This document shows, one piece after another, positions 18,059 through 27,204 of a stretch of 55,068 bases of DNA. The DNA comes from an uncultured Prevotella sp. GTDB taxonomy: Bacteria > Bacteroidota > Bacteroidia > Bacteroidales > Bacteroidaceae. A program made the translations under genes and the position numbers. The notes beneath the pieces were generated by a model that had not been told where the DNA came from, did no database searches, and saw nothing but the letters and a program-made list of their open reading frames with translations. Location of the stretch: positions 1 to 55,068 of the forward strand of contig CABUHE010000012.1 in NCBI GenBank assembly GCA_902491375.1. The letters run 5' to 3'. Every line of letters begins with the position of its first letter. Within the stretch, counting starts at the first letter, position 1.

Positions 18059-19282
18059 TCAGTCGTTATACTCAGCTGTTATCTTGCAGATATTTACGAT
18101 TACCTGTACAGCCTTTTCCATAACCTGAACTGATACGAATTCATAAGGTCCGTGGAAGTTCACTCCACCTGCGAATATATTCGGGCATGGCAGACCTTTG
18201 AACGAAAGCTGCGCACCGTCAGTACCGCCACGTATAGGCTCAACCTTCGGCGGAACCCCACAATCCTGCATAGCTTTCAGTACGATGTCTACAACGTGCA
18301 TATTGGGGTCAATCTTCTCCTTCATATTGTAGTACTGGTCTTTCACCTCAGCCTCAACAGTGCCTTCACCATACTTCTCGTTCATCTTAGCCACACACTC
18401 CTTGATGAATTCCTTACGGCTTTCAAAACGCTCGCGGTCATGGTCACGGATGATGTATGACAGTTTGGCGTTCTCGATGTTCGACTCAACGCCGAGCAGA
18501 TGGTAGAATCCTTCATAACCCTCGGTTGTCTCAGGAGTCTCATCAGCAGGAAGCATCATCGCGAACTCGGCAGCCAGTCTGTTGGCGTTCACCATCTTGT
18601 TCTTAGCATATCCCGGATGAACACTTACGCCCTTGATTGTTACCTTAGCTGAAGCTGCGTTGAAGTTCTCAAACTCAAGGTCGCCGAGGTCACCGCCGTC
18701 CATTGTGTATGCCCACTCACAACCAAACTTCTCAACATCAAAATGATGTGCGCCCATACCTATTTCCTCGTCAGGGTTGAATCCCATACGGATGTCGCCA
18801 TGCTTTACCTCATCGTGATCGCGCAACCAGCACATAGCCTGCACAATCTCAGCTATTCCGGCTTTATCGTCAGCACCGAGCAGAGTGTGTCCGTCGGTTA
18901 CAATAATATCTTCGCCCTTATGCTCAAGCAGTTCGGGGAATTTCTTTGTCGATGAGATTATACCAGGAGAAAGTTCGATGTCGTTACCGTCGTAATTGTG
19001 TATCAGTCTTGGCTTAACATCTTTTCCGCTACAGTCAGGTGACGTATCGTAATGGCTGATAAAGCCTATCGTCGGAACGTCTTTCTTCATATTAGACTTC
19101 AACGTAGCGTAAACATAGCCCTTATCGTCCATTTCTACATCGTCAAAGCCTTCATCTTTAAGTTCATCGCGCAGATATTTTGCGAAAACAAGTTGTTTCG
19201 ATGTACTTGGCACAGTGTCGCTCTCTTCAGCAGACTGTGTATCGAAACTCACATACTTTAAGAATCTTTCTATTATGTCCAT
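18059..19282 (-). CDS. pepT: Peptidase T (tripeptide aminopeptidase), 407 aa
   Basis: An M20B-family dinuclear zinc aminopeptidase that removes N-terminal residues from tripeptides in the cytoplasm. Landmarks are SHYDTSPDCSGKDV (first zinc His and Asp), HTLLGADDKAGIAEI (bridging Asp), NPDEEIGMGAHHFD (catalytic Glu-Glu pair), TMDGGDLGDLEFENFNAA, and RGGTDGAQLSFKGLPCPNIFAGG with FHGPYEF near the C terminus. Length agrees with the usual 405-410. No signal peptide. Stands alone with its own promoter and terminator. Confidence 0.93.
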   Translation of the reverse strand: MDIIERFLKYVSFDTQSAEESDTVPSTSKQLVFAKYLRDELKDEGFDDVEMDDKGYVYATLKSNMKKDVPTIGFISHYDTSPDCSGKDVKPRLIHNYDGNDIELSPGIISSTKKFPELLEHKGEDIIVTDGHTLLGADDKAGIAEIVQAMCWLRDHDEVKHGDIRMGFNPDEEIGMGAHHFDVEKFGCEWAYTMDGGDLGDLEFENFNAASAKVTIKGVSVHPGYAKNKMVNANRLAAEFAMMLPADETPETTEGYEGFYHLLGVESNIENAKLSYIIRDHDRERFESRKEFIKECVAKMNEKYGEGTVEAEVKDQYYNMKEKIDPNMHVVDIVLKAMQDCGVPPKVEPIRGGTDGAQLSFKGLPCPNIFAGGVNFHGPYEFVSVQVMEKAVQVIVNICKITAEYND

Positions 19283-19375
19283 AGTGCTTAGTGGTTATTT
19301 ATTTTTGCATATTCAGTCATAAAGCATTACGCTAATAAAACATAAGAGAAAGGGAACGTATTTCCCCACTCTTCT

Positions 19376-19384
19376 GCAAAAGTA
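19376..19384 (-). promoter_or_regulatory. -7 box of pepT
   Basis: On the minus strand TACTTTTGC, about 95 bases before the pepT ATG. The rest of the 19.28-19.68 kb divergent spacer is AT-rich; a weaker TTAATTTGC at 19635-19643 may serve the lipoprotein gene on the plus strand. Confidence 0.5.
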
Positions 19385-19680
19385 ATACATTTATTTCAAA
19401 TACATATATCTTTTACGATTCTGATTTTGCTCCTCTGTTAAAAACATCTTAAAAAAGCATGACACAGTCTGTACATGCGCCATAAGACAAAGCATAAACT
19501 GACTGGCAGGAACGTTATTGTGAAACATCCAGAATAATCATAAATGACAATAAGAAAGTATTATCGACTAAATGTAACTTATATATTGACACAAAATCAC
19601 GGAAAACAGTTATGTTAATTATAAACGAAAATACTTAATTTGCAGATAATAAATATACAAACCTGCAAAATGACTGTATT

Positions 19681-21213
19681 ATGAAAAAATTAAGGAAACT
19701 GCAATTAGCAATAATTGCGCTATGCACATTACCGATAATCAGTGCATGCAGCGATGACGAAAGCACAGCCCCAGGCAGTGGTCCGACACCACCTGTTACG
19801 GAAAGCGGAATTATTGAACTGGCTTCCGAAGGAGCACAGGAAAACGTGTCAATACCTATATCTGAGCCGTGGGAAGCCACATCGTCGGCAAATTGGCTTC
19901 AACTGTCGCAGATGGGCGGTAAAGGCGGTGAGAGTGTGAAAGTAATAGCGGCACGCAACATCACCGGCCGGGAACGCACCGGCTACATCAGATTCAGCAG
20001 CGCACCCGCATCAAGAGCGTCAGCCGACTCCACTCAGATTGTTGTCCACCAACCTGCCAACAATACAGAAGAAGCTCCAGGTGTGGTTCTGACTGAAGCT
20101 TACCTAAAAGACGGAAGCATTTACGTGGACATCTACAACGGACGCGATTCGGAAAGCTCCTTCCAGGAACTGGCAACGGCAAGTTCTGCATTTTCTTTTA
20201 CAGACCCGAACGCCACAACACCAGGCAAAGCTCCGATTATTTATGTTAAGAAAGGACAGACGTACACGGCCAATCCCTACGTTATCTTTGACGAAAACGG
20301 AGTAGCAGAAGGCAAATTCTCAATTGCCGGCGAACAGTCTGTAAACACACTGAGTATCAGACAGAACATCATATTCAAAGAACTCGGAAATCTAAACAAT
20401 CAAGGATCTGCTTCAATACATTTCACAGACGGCAACATTATTTACTATGGCGGAGGCATTGTCAGCCATAGTAGTACTGGATACGAACAAACAGTACCAT
20501 GCTACGAATTCCGTTCATACAACACGGTAACAGGCGAAGAGAAAAAGTATGCAGATATTCCAGAAGACGGAGCAGCCTCATGCTGGAACGGCACACCTGT
20601 ATTAGCCGGGAAAGAAGGAATTTACATTCTAACGTCAGAAACATGGCAAAAAGTTACATCACGCAACGGGAAAGTCATTGCTGCAGCCGTAAATGCGAAC
20701 CAACTTTACGTTGTAACTGAAAGTGAAATTGAAACTTACACATTAAGTAACAGTTCGGACGGAAAACTCACAGCAAATCTCGACGCAACAATAAGACACG
20801 GAGAAACATTCGGCAATACAACAACGACGACTGACGAAAACGGTACAACCTGGATTCTAGACAACATATCAAACAAAGCATACGCCATAAACGGTGCAGA
20901 ACTTGAAGCAACGACATGCACATCTAACGACGCTCTCAACCAACAATTAAACTTCATCGGTGTTTCTGGAGGATACATATACGCCCTCGACGGCACATCC
21001 GTAACACGCTATGCAAAAGGTACAGGCACATATGAACCGCTGCGTATGCTCGGAACATTCGACTGGTATGGAGCAACAGAATGTGTAAACGGTAAACTAT
21101 ACAACTTTGGAGGAACTAAGACTGTTCGATACAATGAAACCGCATCACAAAGTTTACGCCGATTCTCACCAACTGACTATGCCCCTATATCTGTAGCAAT
21201 TTTGCCTGAATAA
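19681..21213 (+). CDS. BACON-domain lipoprotein with propeller-like C-terminal half, 510 aa
   Basis: The signal peptide ends in a lipobox (IISAC, Cys at about residue 23). Residues 40-125 are a BACON domain: WEATSSANWLQLSQMGGKGG, then VKVIAARNITGRERTGYIRF and a closing TQIVVHQPA. BACON is a Bacteroidota surface domain thought to bind glycans or mucin. From about 230 on, repeated blocks (YYGGGIVSHS, then CYEFRSYNTVTGE, then GKEGIYILTSETW, then GKLYNFGGTK) look like kelch-type propeller blades. No catalytic residues stand out, so binding is the likely job. It is not next to a SusCD pair. Confidence 0.75.
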   Translation: MKKLRKLQLAIIALCTLPIISACSDDESTAPGSGPTPPVTESGIIELASEGAQENVSIPISEPWEATSSANWLQLSQMGGKGGESVKVIAARNITGRERTGYIRFSSAPASRASADSTQIVVHQPANNTEEAPGVVLTEAYLKDGSIYVDIYNGRDSESSFQELATASSAFSFTDPNATTPGKAPIIYVKKGQTYTANPYVIFDENGVAEGKFSIAGEQSVNTLSIRQNIIFKELGNLNNQGSASIHFTDGNIIYYGGGIVSHSSTGYEQTVPCYEFRSYNTVTGEEKKYADIPEDGAASCWNGTPVLAGKEGIYILTSETWQKVTSRNGKVIAAAVNANQLYVVTESEIETYTLSNSSDGKLTANLDATIRHGETFGNTTTTTDENGTTWILDNISNKAYAINGAELEATTCTSNDALNQQLNFIGVSGGYIYALDGTSVTRYAKGTGTYEPLRMLGTFDWYGATECVNGKLYNFGGTKTVRYNETASQSLRRFSPTDYAPISVAILPE

Positions 21214-21254
21214 CGGTTCCATAAATAAAAATATCAATAAAACAAATCAACCAA

Positions 21255-21314
21255 CCGACCGTCATCTTATGAAAGTCGTCACAACAGACAATTCCATAAA
21301 AAGATGACGGTCGG
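21255..21314 (+). terminator. Terminator after the BACON lipoprotein
   Basis: Arms CCGACCGTCATCTT (21255-21268) and AAGATGACGGTCGG (21301-21314), 14 bp perfect, followed by ACTTTTTCTT. Confidence 0.8.
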
Positions 21315-21396
21315 ACTTTTTCTTATATTTCAACAGTTGCAGAACTACGTAAATCTCCAAGAAAAACAAAATTAAAACTCTTTTCATGCGTTTTAT

Positions 21397-21428
21397 TTTG
21401 TTTTTCAGCCGACTTACACTATCTTTGC
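21397..21428 (+). promoter_or_regulatory. Promoter of corA
   Basis: TATCTTTGC (21420-21428) is a consensus -7 box with TTTTG about 19 bases upstream. It gives a leader of about 130 bases that contains a short ORF and a hairpin. Confidence 0.75.
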
Positions 21429-21455
21429 ACCGCAAAACGAAAAATTAACACTTAT

Positions 21456-21491
21456 ATGGACGATTATCACGCGGAAAAGATGTACTTGTAA
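21456..21491 (+). CDS. Candidate leader peptide of corA, 11 aa
   Basis: Within the corA leader an ATG opens MDDYHAEKMYL and a TAA. It is followed at once by a hairpin (21491-21534) and then the Shine-Dalgarno of corA. Position, small size and the acidic start suggest a regulatory leader ORF; this is inference from layout only. Confidence 0.4.
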   Translation: MDDYHAEKMYL

Positions 21492-21534
21492 GGTGAGGAA
21501 GTATGTGTTCGATAAAGACAAATCTTCCCCACTT
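21491..21534 (+). promoter_or_regulatory. Leader hairpin before corA
   Basis: AGGTGAGGAAG (21491-21501) can pair with CTTCCCCACTT (21524-21534) at 10 of 11 positions counting one G-U, with one A-C mismatch. The 5' arm starts at the last base of the leader-ORF stop codon, so a ribosome finishing that ORF would cover it. Confidence 0.45.
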
Positions 21535-21550
21535 AGCTAAACATTTTTTT

Positions 21551-21555
21551 GGAGG
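21551..21555 (+). promoter_or_regulatory. Shine-Dalgarno of corA
   Basis: GGAGG eight bases before the ATG at 21564. Most genes in this window lack such a site, so it both fixes the start (against the TTG at 21549) and marks unusual initiation. Confidence 0.75.
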
Positions 21556-21563
21556 ATTTGCAA

Positions 21564-22490
21564 ATGAGAACATACTGGAACACCAACAATGGACTTAAGC
21601 AGATTGGCCAGTGGGAGCCGAACTGCTGGATACAAGTAACATGCCCGACTGAAGACGACCAGCGACTGCTGGAAGAAGAGTTCAAAATTCCTGACTATTT
21701 TCTGTCAGACATCAGCGATAACGACGAGCGCGCCCGTTATGAGTATGATGACGGTTGGATGCTGATAATCTTGCGTATTCCTTTCGTTAAGGAAATACGT
21801 TCACGTACACCATATACAACCGTACCTCTCGGTATCATTCACAAACGTGACGTTACGATAACCGTATGTTTTCACGAAACCAATATGATGATTGATTTCG
21901 TAAGCTACCAGCAGAAACGCGGAGAAGGATTCACCGACTATGTCGATATGATATTCCGTCTGTTTCTTTCATCAGCTGTATGGTATCTGAAACGACTCAA
22001 ACAAATCAACAGCCTTATTGAGAAAGCCAAACGCAATCTTGACCGCGAAGTGAACAACGAGTCACTTATCGGCCTGTCTCGTCTGCAAGACTCTCTCACA
22101 TATTTCATTACGTCTATCCGTGGCAATGAGAACCTGCTTGCAAAGCTTAAATTTAAGTTGCAGGTGGACGAACTTGACGCAGACCTTATCGAAGATGTAA
22201 ATATCGAGATGAGCCAGGCACGCGAAACCACAAATATCTATTCAGACATCCTCGAATCCACAATGGATACTTACTCAAGCATAATCAACAACAACATGAA
22301 CACCGTAATGCGTACCCTTACCTCGGTATCCATCATCCTGATGTTCCCTACGCTGATTGCAAGTATCTTCGGAATGAACCTTACAAACGGCATGGAAAAC
22401 AATAAGTTCGGTTTCCTTATTGCGATAGTTGTATCAGTGTTGATTTCAGGTATTTCATGGTGGATTTTCCGCCATAAACGGCTCATTTAG
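21564..22490 (+). CDS. corA: CorA-family divalent cation channel, 308 aa
   Basis: CorA proteins are pentameric inner-membrane Mg2+ (Co2+) channels. The N-terminal two thirds is the cytoplasmic alpha/beta funnel with the long helix (VWYLKRLKQINSLIEKAKRNL). Two C-terminal membrane segments follow; the first ends in FGMN at about residues 269-272, the selectivity motif usually written YGMN or FGMN, and the second is followed by the basic tail FRHKRLI. The start is ATG 21564 behind a good Shine-Dalgarno. The long leader with its own ORF and hairpin suggests post-transcriptional control, perhaps by Mg2+. Confidence 0.88.
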   Translation: MRTYWNTNNGLKQIGQWEPNCWIQVTCPTEDDQRLLEEEFKIPDYFLSDISDNDERARYEYDDGWMLIILRIPFVKEIRSRTPYTTVPLGIIHKRDVTITVCFHETNMMIDFVSYQQKRGEGFTDYVDMIFRLFLSSAVWYLKRLKQINSLIEKAKRNLDREVNNESLIGLSRLQDSLTYFITSIRGNENLLAKLKFKLQVDELDADLIEDVNIEMSQARETTNIYSDILESTMDTYSSIINNNMNTVMRTLTSVSIILMFPTLIASIFGMNLTNGMENNKFGFLIAIVVSVLISGISWWIFRHKRLI

Positions 22491-22520
22491 AATGAAAAAA
22501 CAAAATTTTCCCAATTTTGT

Positions 22521-22553
22521 TTGCTGATTTACAATATTTTTAATTAAGTTTGC
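22521..22553 (+). promoter_or_regulatory. Promoter of the DUF349 gene
   Basis: TAAGTTTGC (22545-22553) with TTTG about 21 bases upstream. The leader is about 185 bases and holds no clear ORF. Confidence 0.65.
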
Positions 22554-22743
22554 AAACATATAAACAACAAGTAAAAAAGAGACAAAACACAAGAAACAAG
22601 AGACAAGCAGACAAGGCAAAGGCCTATAAGTTACAACATAAATATTGACAAAAGTACCTTATAAAAAGGATGCAATGTCTATTAAATATGTCGCTTAATA
22701 GTCTGATGACAAAAAGAATAATTGTCTACTAATAAAGAATTAC

Positions 22744-24636
22744 ATGATGGACTCTCAAGAAAACACTCTCGGTCAAAAGAAAACAGAAGAAATGCTGAAT
22801 GTCACACCGGCTGACAACAGCAATCTGAACGGTAACAATACTACCGTAACAAACGAAAAGGAAGAAACATCCCTGGTCAATGAGATGGCAGAAACTCCTT
22901 CTGCTGAAACAGATTTGACAGAACAGAGGAAAGTATATAAAAGCAAGAAAGAGGTTATTGAAAGAATGAAAGAAATCGCTCATAGCGATGACAATCCTAA
23001 GAAAGACGAAATAGACTATCTCAAGACCACTTTCTATAAGCTGCACTTTGCCGAAAGGGAAGCCAATATGAAAGCATATATTGAAGCTGGCGGCGACCCT
23101 GAAAGCTATAAAGTTCTGCCAGATGCCGATGAAGAAGAATTCAAGGCCGAAATGAGCGTAATTAAGGAGAAAAGGGCTAAAATATTCTTGGAACAAGAAC
23201 AAGAGAAACAGGCCAATCTGAAAAAGAAGCTCGACATAATTGAGAAAATAAAAACTATGGTAACATCGCCAGACGAGGCGAACAAGTCATACCAGGAGTT
23301 TAAGAAGCTGCAGCAGGAATGGAAAGAGATCAAACTTGTTCCGGCAGAAAAGGCCAACGAATTGTGGCGCAACTATCAGCTCTACGTTGAACAATACTAT
23401 GACCTGCTGAAACTGAACAGCGAAGCACGTGAATATGACTTCAAAAAGAATCTTGAAATAAAGACACATCTCTGTGAAGCAGCTGAGAAACTTGCTGACG
23501 AAAGTGATGTTATCAGTGCTTTCCATCAGTTACAGAAACTGCATCAGGAATACCGTGAGACTGGTCCTGTTGCCAAAGAGCTCCGTGAGGAAATATGGGC
23601 TCGCTTCAAAGCTGCGTCGACAGTAATAAACAAACGTCACCAGCAGCATTTTGAGGAATTACGTGCTAAAGAAGAAGATAACCTCGCAAAGAAGACAACA
23701 CTCTGTGAGAAAGTTGAGGAAATAGCAAAGACTGAAATTAAGAGCGCATCTGAATGGGACAAGAAGACTAAAGAAATCATCGCCATACAGGCTGAATGGA
23801 AGACAATAGGCTTCGCTCCACAAAAGATGAACGTTAAGATATTTGAGCGCTTCCGTGCGGCTTGTGACGAGTTCTTTGGAAAGAAAGCCGAATACTTCAA
23901 GAGCATGAAGCAACAGTTTGCAGACAATGCGGAGAAAAAGAAGGCTCTCGTTGAACAAGCTCAGGCTCTTCAGGACAGCACAGACTGGAAGTCAACCAGC
24001 GACAAGCTGATAGCTCTGCAAAAGGAATGGAAGACAATCGGCATGGTACCGAAGAAGCTTGGTGACAAACTTTGGAACGACTTCCTTACAGCATGCAACC
24101 ATTTCTTTGACGCACGCAACAACGCAAATGCAGGCACACGTAACGAGGAGCGTACTAATCTTGAAAACAAGCGCAGCATCATCGAGAAGCTGAAAGCTCT
24201 CGCAGAAGGAACAGAGGACAACATACAGGATAAAGTCCGTGAACTCACTGAAGAGTATAACTCAATAGGTCACGTGCCGTTCAAGGAGAAAGACAAACTG
24301 TATAAGGAGTATCACGACATACTTGACAAACTCTACAAAGACCTTAACATCTCTACTGCACGCCGTCGTCTTGACAAATTCAGAAACAATCTGAAGAACG
24401 TAGCAGAGAAAGGTTCTGATGCTCTTGACAATGAACGCGCCAGACTTATGCGCCGTTACGAGGCACTGAAGCAAGAGATACAGACATACGAGAACAATAT
24501 CGGATTCCTAAGCGCAGCAAGCAAGAAAGGCAACTCGCTTATCGACGAGATGAACCGTAAGGTGCAGAAGCTGAAAGACGACATGAAACTCGTACACGAA
24601 AAGATAAAGGCTATTGATGCCGAGAACAACGATTAA
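22744..24636 (+). CDS. DUF349-repeat coiled-coil protein, 630 aa
   Basis: No signal peptide; cytoplasmic. After an acidic N-terminal 60 residues, five helical DUF349 repeats can be followed by their shared pattern L-x-x-E(W/Y)-x-x-(I/T)-G: LQQEWKEIKLVP, LHQEYRETGPV, IQAEWKTIGFAP, LQKEWKTIGMVP and LTEEYNSIGHVP. A C-terminal coiled coil (about 540-628) ends the protein. DUF349 proteins are widespread in Bacteroidota but have no settled function. Very high Lys and Glu content. Own promoter and terminator. Confidence 0.85.
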   Translation: MMDSQENTLGQKKTEEMLNVTPADNSNLNGNNTTVTNEKEETSLVNEMAETPSAETDLTEQRKVYKSKKEVIERMKEIAHSDDNPKKDEIDYLKTTFYKLHFAEREANMKAYIEAGGDPESYKVLPDADEEEFKAEMSVIKEKRAKIFLEQEQEKQANLKKKLDIIEKIKTMVTSPDEANKSYQEFKKLQQEWKEIKLVPAEKANELWRNYQLYVEQYYDLLKLNSEAREYDFKKNLEIKTHLCEAAEKLADESDVISAFHQLQKLHQEYRETGPVAKELREEIWARFKAASTVINKRHQQHFEELRAKEEDNLAKKTTLCEKVEEIAKTEIKSASEWDKKTKEIIAIQAEWKTIGFAPQKMNVKIFERFRAACDEFFGKKAEYFKSMKQQFADNAEKKKALVEQAQALQDSTDWKSTSDKLIALQKEWKTIGMVPKKLGDKLWNDFLTACNHFFDARNNANAGTRNEERTNLENKRSIIEKLKALAEGTEDNIQDKVRELTEEYNSIGHVPFKEKDKLYKEYHDILDKLYKDLNISTARRRLDKFRNNLKNVAEKGSDALDNERARLMRRYEALKQEIQTYENNIGFLSAASKKGNSLIDEMNRKVQKLKDDMKLVHEKIKAIDAENND

Positions 24637-24660
24637 ATCAACTAACGATTAATAATCAAG

Positions 24661-24724
24661 AGTTAAGGATTAAGAATTTACTCAAGGCAAAAAGCCTGAA
24701 AGGTATTTTTCTTAATCCTTAACT
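24661..24724 (+). terminator. Terminator after the DUF349 gene
   Basis: Arms AGTTAAGGATTAAG (24661-24674) and CTTAATCCTTAACT (24711-24724), 14 bp perfect, followed by TTTTATTT. An inner GGCAAAAAGCC adds a second small stem. Confidence 0.75.
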
Positions 24725-24753
24725 TTTTATTTATAACTACACCTTACTGAATA

Positions 24754-25425
24754 ATGAAGCACCTTTTCATATTCTCATTCATAATTCTGTCGGTTACAAC
24801 TGCCGGCGCACAGACGCTGGCAGAATGGCGTGACTCACTCGCGACAATCAACAAGCAGACGGAACTCTACCCTGACTCACTCGAACTAAAACTAAGTAAA
24901 GCTGCTGTAAACCTGCAACTGCTCGAATGGGGAGATGCAATAAAGGCATGCAATGAAGTGCTTACTAAAGACAAGAACAATCTTTCAGCTCTGTATTACA
25001 GGGCATACGCCAACAACAACCTGCGCCGTTACGAACTGGCCAAGAACGATTATGAAAGATTCATCAGCATGTCGCCACGCAACATGGAAGCACGCCTCGG
25101 TCTGGTATACACTTATACCAAACTTAACCGCAACACAGATGCGCTCGACCAGGCCAACAATCTCGTTGAACTGTATCCCGACAGCAGCATTGTATATGCA
25201 GCAAGAGCCGAAGTAGAAAAAAGCATGAAATCGTACGAAACAGCGCTCTACGATATAAACGAAGCACTGAAAAGAGACTCTGACAACAACGACCTGTACA
25301 TCACAAAAGTTGAGACCTTACTGTTACTCAACAGGAAAAAAGAAGCCAAAGAAACACTTGACGAAGCCGTAAGAACAGGCATTCCAAGAGGAACATTGCT
25401 TCAATGGTACAGGAAATGCAAATAA
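24754..25425 (+). CDS. Exported TPR protein, 223 aa
   Basis: A signal peptide ending TAGAQ places the product in the periplasm or envelope. Four to five tetratricopeptide repeats follow (ALYYRAYANNNLRRYELAKNDYERF, written here only as its shorter core AYANNNLRRYELAKNDY, then RNTDALDQANNLVELYP and the later YETALYDINEALKRD). TPRs scaffold protein complexes; the partner is unknown. It follows the DUF349 terminator at 30 bases and converges on the glycan operon. Confidence 0.75.
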   Translation: MKHLFIFSFIILSVTTAGAQTLAEWRDSLATINKQTELYPDSLELKLSKAAVNLQLLEWGDAIKACNEVLTKDKNNLSALYYRAYANNNLRRYELAKNDYERFISMSPRNMEARLGLVYTYTKLNRNTDALDQANNLVELYPDSSIVYAARAEVEKSMKSYETALYDINEALKRDSDNNDLYITKVETLLLLNRKKEAKETLDEAVRTGIPRGTLLQWYRKCK

Positions 25426-25457
25426 TCAAAATATAAAAGACGCCAAATCATAATACA

Positions 25458-25514
25458 AAATGTGGCCTTTTACGTTGCAAAACAGCATATATCGCAACGC
25501 AAAAGGCCACATTT
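25458..25514. terminator. Dispersed repeat copy 3 acting as bidirectional terminator
   Basis: Arms 25458-25478 and 25494-25514 form a 21-bp stem with one mismatch (AAATGTGGCC against GGCCACATTT at the base) between the TPR gene and the end of the polysaccharide-utilisation operon. The loop region carries the repeat core (AGCATATATCGCAACGCAAA at 25484), linking it to copies 1, 2 and 4. Confidence 0.75.
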
Positions 25515-25532
25515 CATTTAGTCATATAACAA

Positions 25533-27137
25533 TCACTCAACTCCGGTTATTCTTAACAACAGATACGGAGTGTCCGGCAATACCACTTTTCTGTTATTCT
25601 TATCATAAACACGGTAACCTACAGGAGCTGTAATCTCGAATACTCCAGGCACTTCGTTTACCGTCATATTCCACGTGTCTATTATCTCAACCTTAAAGCG
25701 CTGGCCCTCTTTAAGCTTCGGAAAAGAAGCGTTCTTCACAGGCAAATCAAATGTCCACTCATGTGATATTTCCTTTCCAAGATACACAATATAATAATTC
25801 TCTCCGGCCGATGATGTGTAAGGATCCCAACTGCTGTCACAGAGCTGCAACGGGCCAGGCATTGCCTCCAAAATTCCACGCATGAACTTTATCCTTTTCC
25901 ACGACTCTCCCTGAAACTCACCGCCTATGGCCAAAAAGTCACGCGAATAGTCGGTAGGGCTGTCCATATAGCATTCGCCGTGCGTAACATACGTTCCAGC
26001 CACAAGTCCCTGCCACATGCGGTAAAGCAGCTCCTGCCCGCTAAGACTGCCCCAACGGTTGTCCATGTTGCCCTCATAACACACCTCATCAAATATTACA
26101 GGCTTCTTGTATATGTTCCTTATCGTGGCAGCACGCCCGAAACCCTCTACCGGAGCCTGGTCCTGAATACTTGCATGGGTATATTCAGGCTCCCAATACT
26201 TATAATACTTCGCCGTATAGCTGTGAATTGAGCAGAGATGCGAGTAAGGGTCATTGCTTACAACAGCTTGCGTCAGCTTGTCCCAATCGGATATTTTCAG
26301 ATGACGGAGAAAATCATACTCGTTTGCCATCGACCACCACACGTTGCGGAAAGCTCCAAGACGTGCTACTACATACTCGACATAGCGGAGATTCACATCC
26401 ATCGGCATCTTGTCCAGATTCCAACGGCCGTCGTCATAAGGATGGAACAACACCAAGTCAGCCTCAACTCCGATTGCAGCCAGACTGTCAATGCAACGCT
26501 CGACATGTGCGAAATATTCCGGATTAAAACGTGTGTAGTCCCAGTCAAAAACGGTCTTGCCGTCTTTGTCTTTGCGCTTATTCTTCAACTCAAAGGGATA
26601 AAGTGAAGGCTCAGGATAACCGAAATCGAAGTTCTGCACCATAAGCAGCATCCTTATCTTGTTAAAACCAGCCTGCTCTAGTGAACGGATAGTACGTTGA
26701 GGATAATCGCCTACGGCGTGCATCCAGTCATACGACGTCGTGCCGACAGGATAATAACGTTTTCCGTCACTATAAACAAAACCATATCCGCCATCAGTCT
26801 TTACAGGGCCATGATTATCATTACCCGGCGCAGTACACTCAAAACTACCCTTATGGCCATCAAGCGGAGCCACGCCAGAACGTGTAACATACGACCATTT
26901 GCCAATAGCACATGGCATGAATCTTATCTTAAACGTGCCGTTGCCGTCATAAAATCCGTTTACAGTCATAGTTGTGTCAGGCCCTGTGAATACAGCCGAC
27001 AGCCTAATATCAAAAGGATTGCCCTTTACGTCAGCCTTTATACTTATCTCATAACGTCCCCATCGCTCAACCTTGTCTGTCGCACAGACAACGGAAACGG
27101 TAAAAACGAACAGCAGAAACAATATAACTCGTTTCAT
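25533..27137 (-). CDS. Glycoside hydrolase with DUF5060, DUF4038 and DUF5605 domains, 534 aa
   Basis: A signal peptide precedes an N-terminal DUF5060 beta-sandwich (about 22-105), a DUF4038-type TIM barrel (about 112-430; YGFVYSDGKRYYPVGTTSYDWMHA at its start, quoted by its core RYYPVGTTSYDWMHA), and a C-terminal DUF5605-like beta domain. Likely catalytic pair: Glu 273 in SMANEYDF (acid/base) and Glu 351 in VIFDEVCYEG (nucleophile), the positions expected for a retaining clan GH-A fold. Substrate is unknown. It is the last gene of the SusCD operon, 67 bases after the GH43 gene, so it should act on the same glycan. Confidence 0.82.
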   Translation of the reverse strand: MKRVILFLLFVFTVSVVCATDKVERWGRYEISIKADVKGNPFDIRLSAVFTGPDTTMTVNGFYDGNGTFKIRFMPCAIGKWSYVTRSGVAPLDGHKGSFECTAPGNDNHGPVKTDGGYGFVYSDGKRYYPVGTTSYDWMHAVGDYPQRTIRSLEQAGFNKIRMLLMVQNFDFGYPEPSLYPFELKNKRKDKDGKTVFDWDYTRFNPEYFAHVERCIDSLAAIGVEADLVLFHPYDDGRWNLDKMPMDVNLRYVEYVVARLGAFRNVWWSMANEYDFLRHLKISDWDKLTQAVVSNDPYSHLCSIHSYTAKYYKYWEPEYTHASIQDQAPVEGFGRAATIRNIYKKPVIFDEVCYEGNMDNRWGSLSGQELLYRMWQGLVAGTYVTHGECYMDSPTDYSRDFLAIGGEFQGESWKRIKFMRGILEAMPGPLQLCDSSWDPYTSSAGENYYIVYLGKEISHEWTFDLPVKNASFPKLKEGQRFKVEIIDTWNMTVNEVPGVFEITAPVGYRVYDKNNRKVVLPDTPYLLLRITGVE

Positions 27138-27204
27138 ATCTCAATGTATTCAATGAATTAAAATTAAACATACTATATCAGACAACATACCGACTGAATA
27201 AAAG

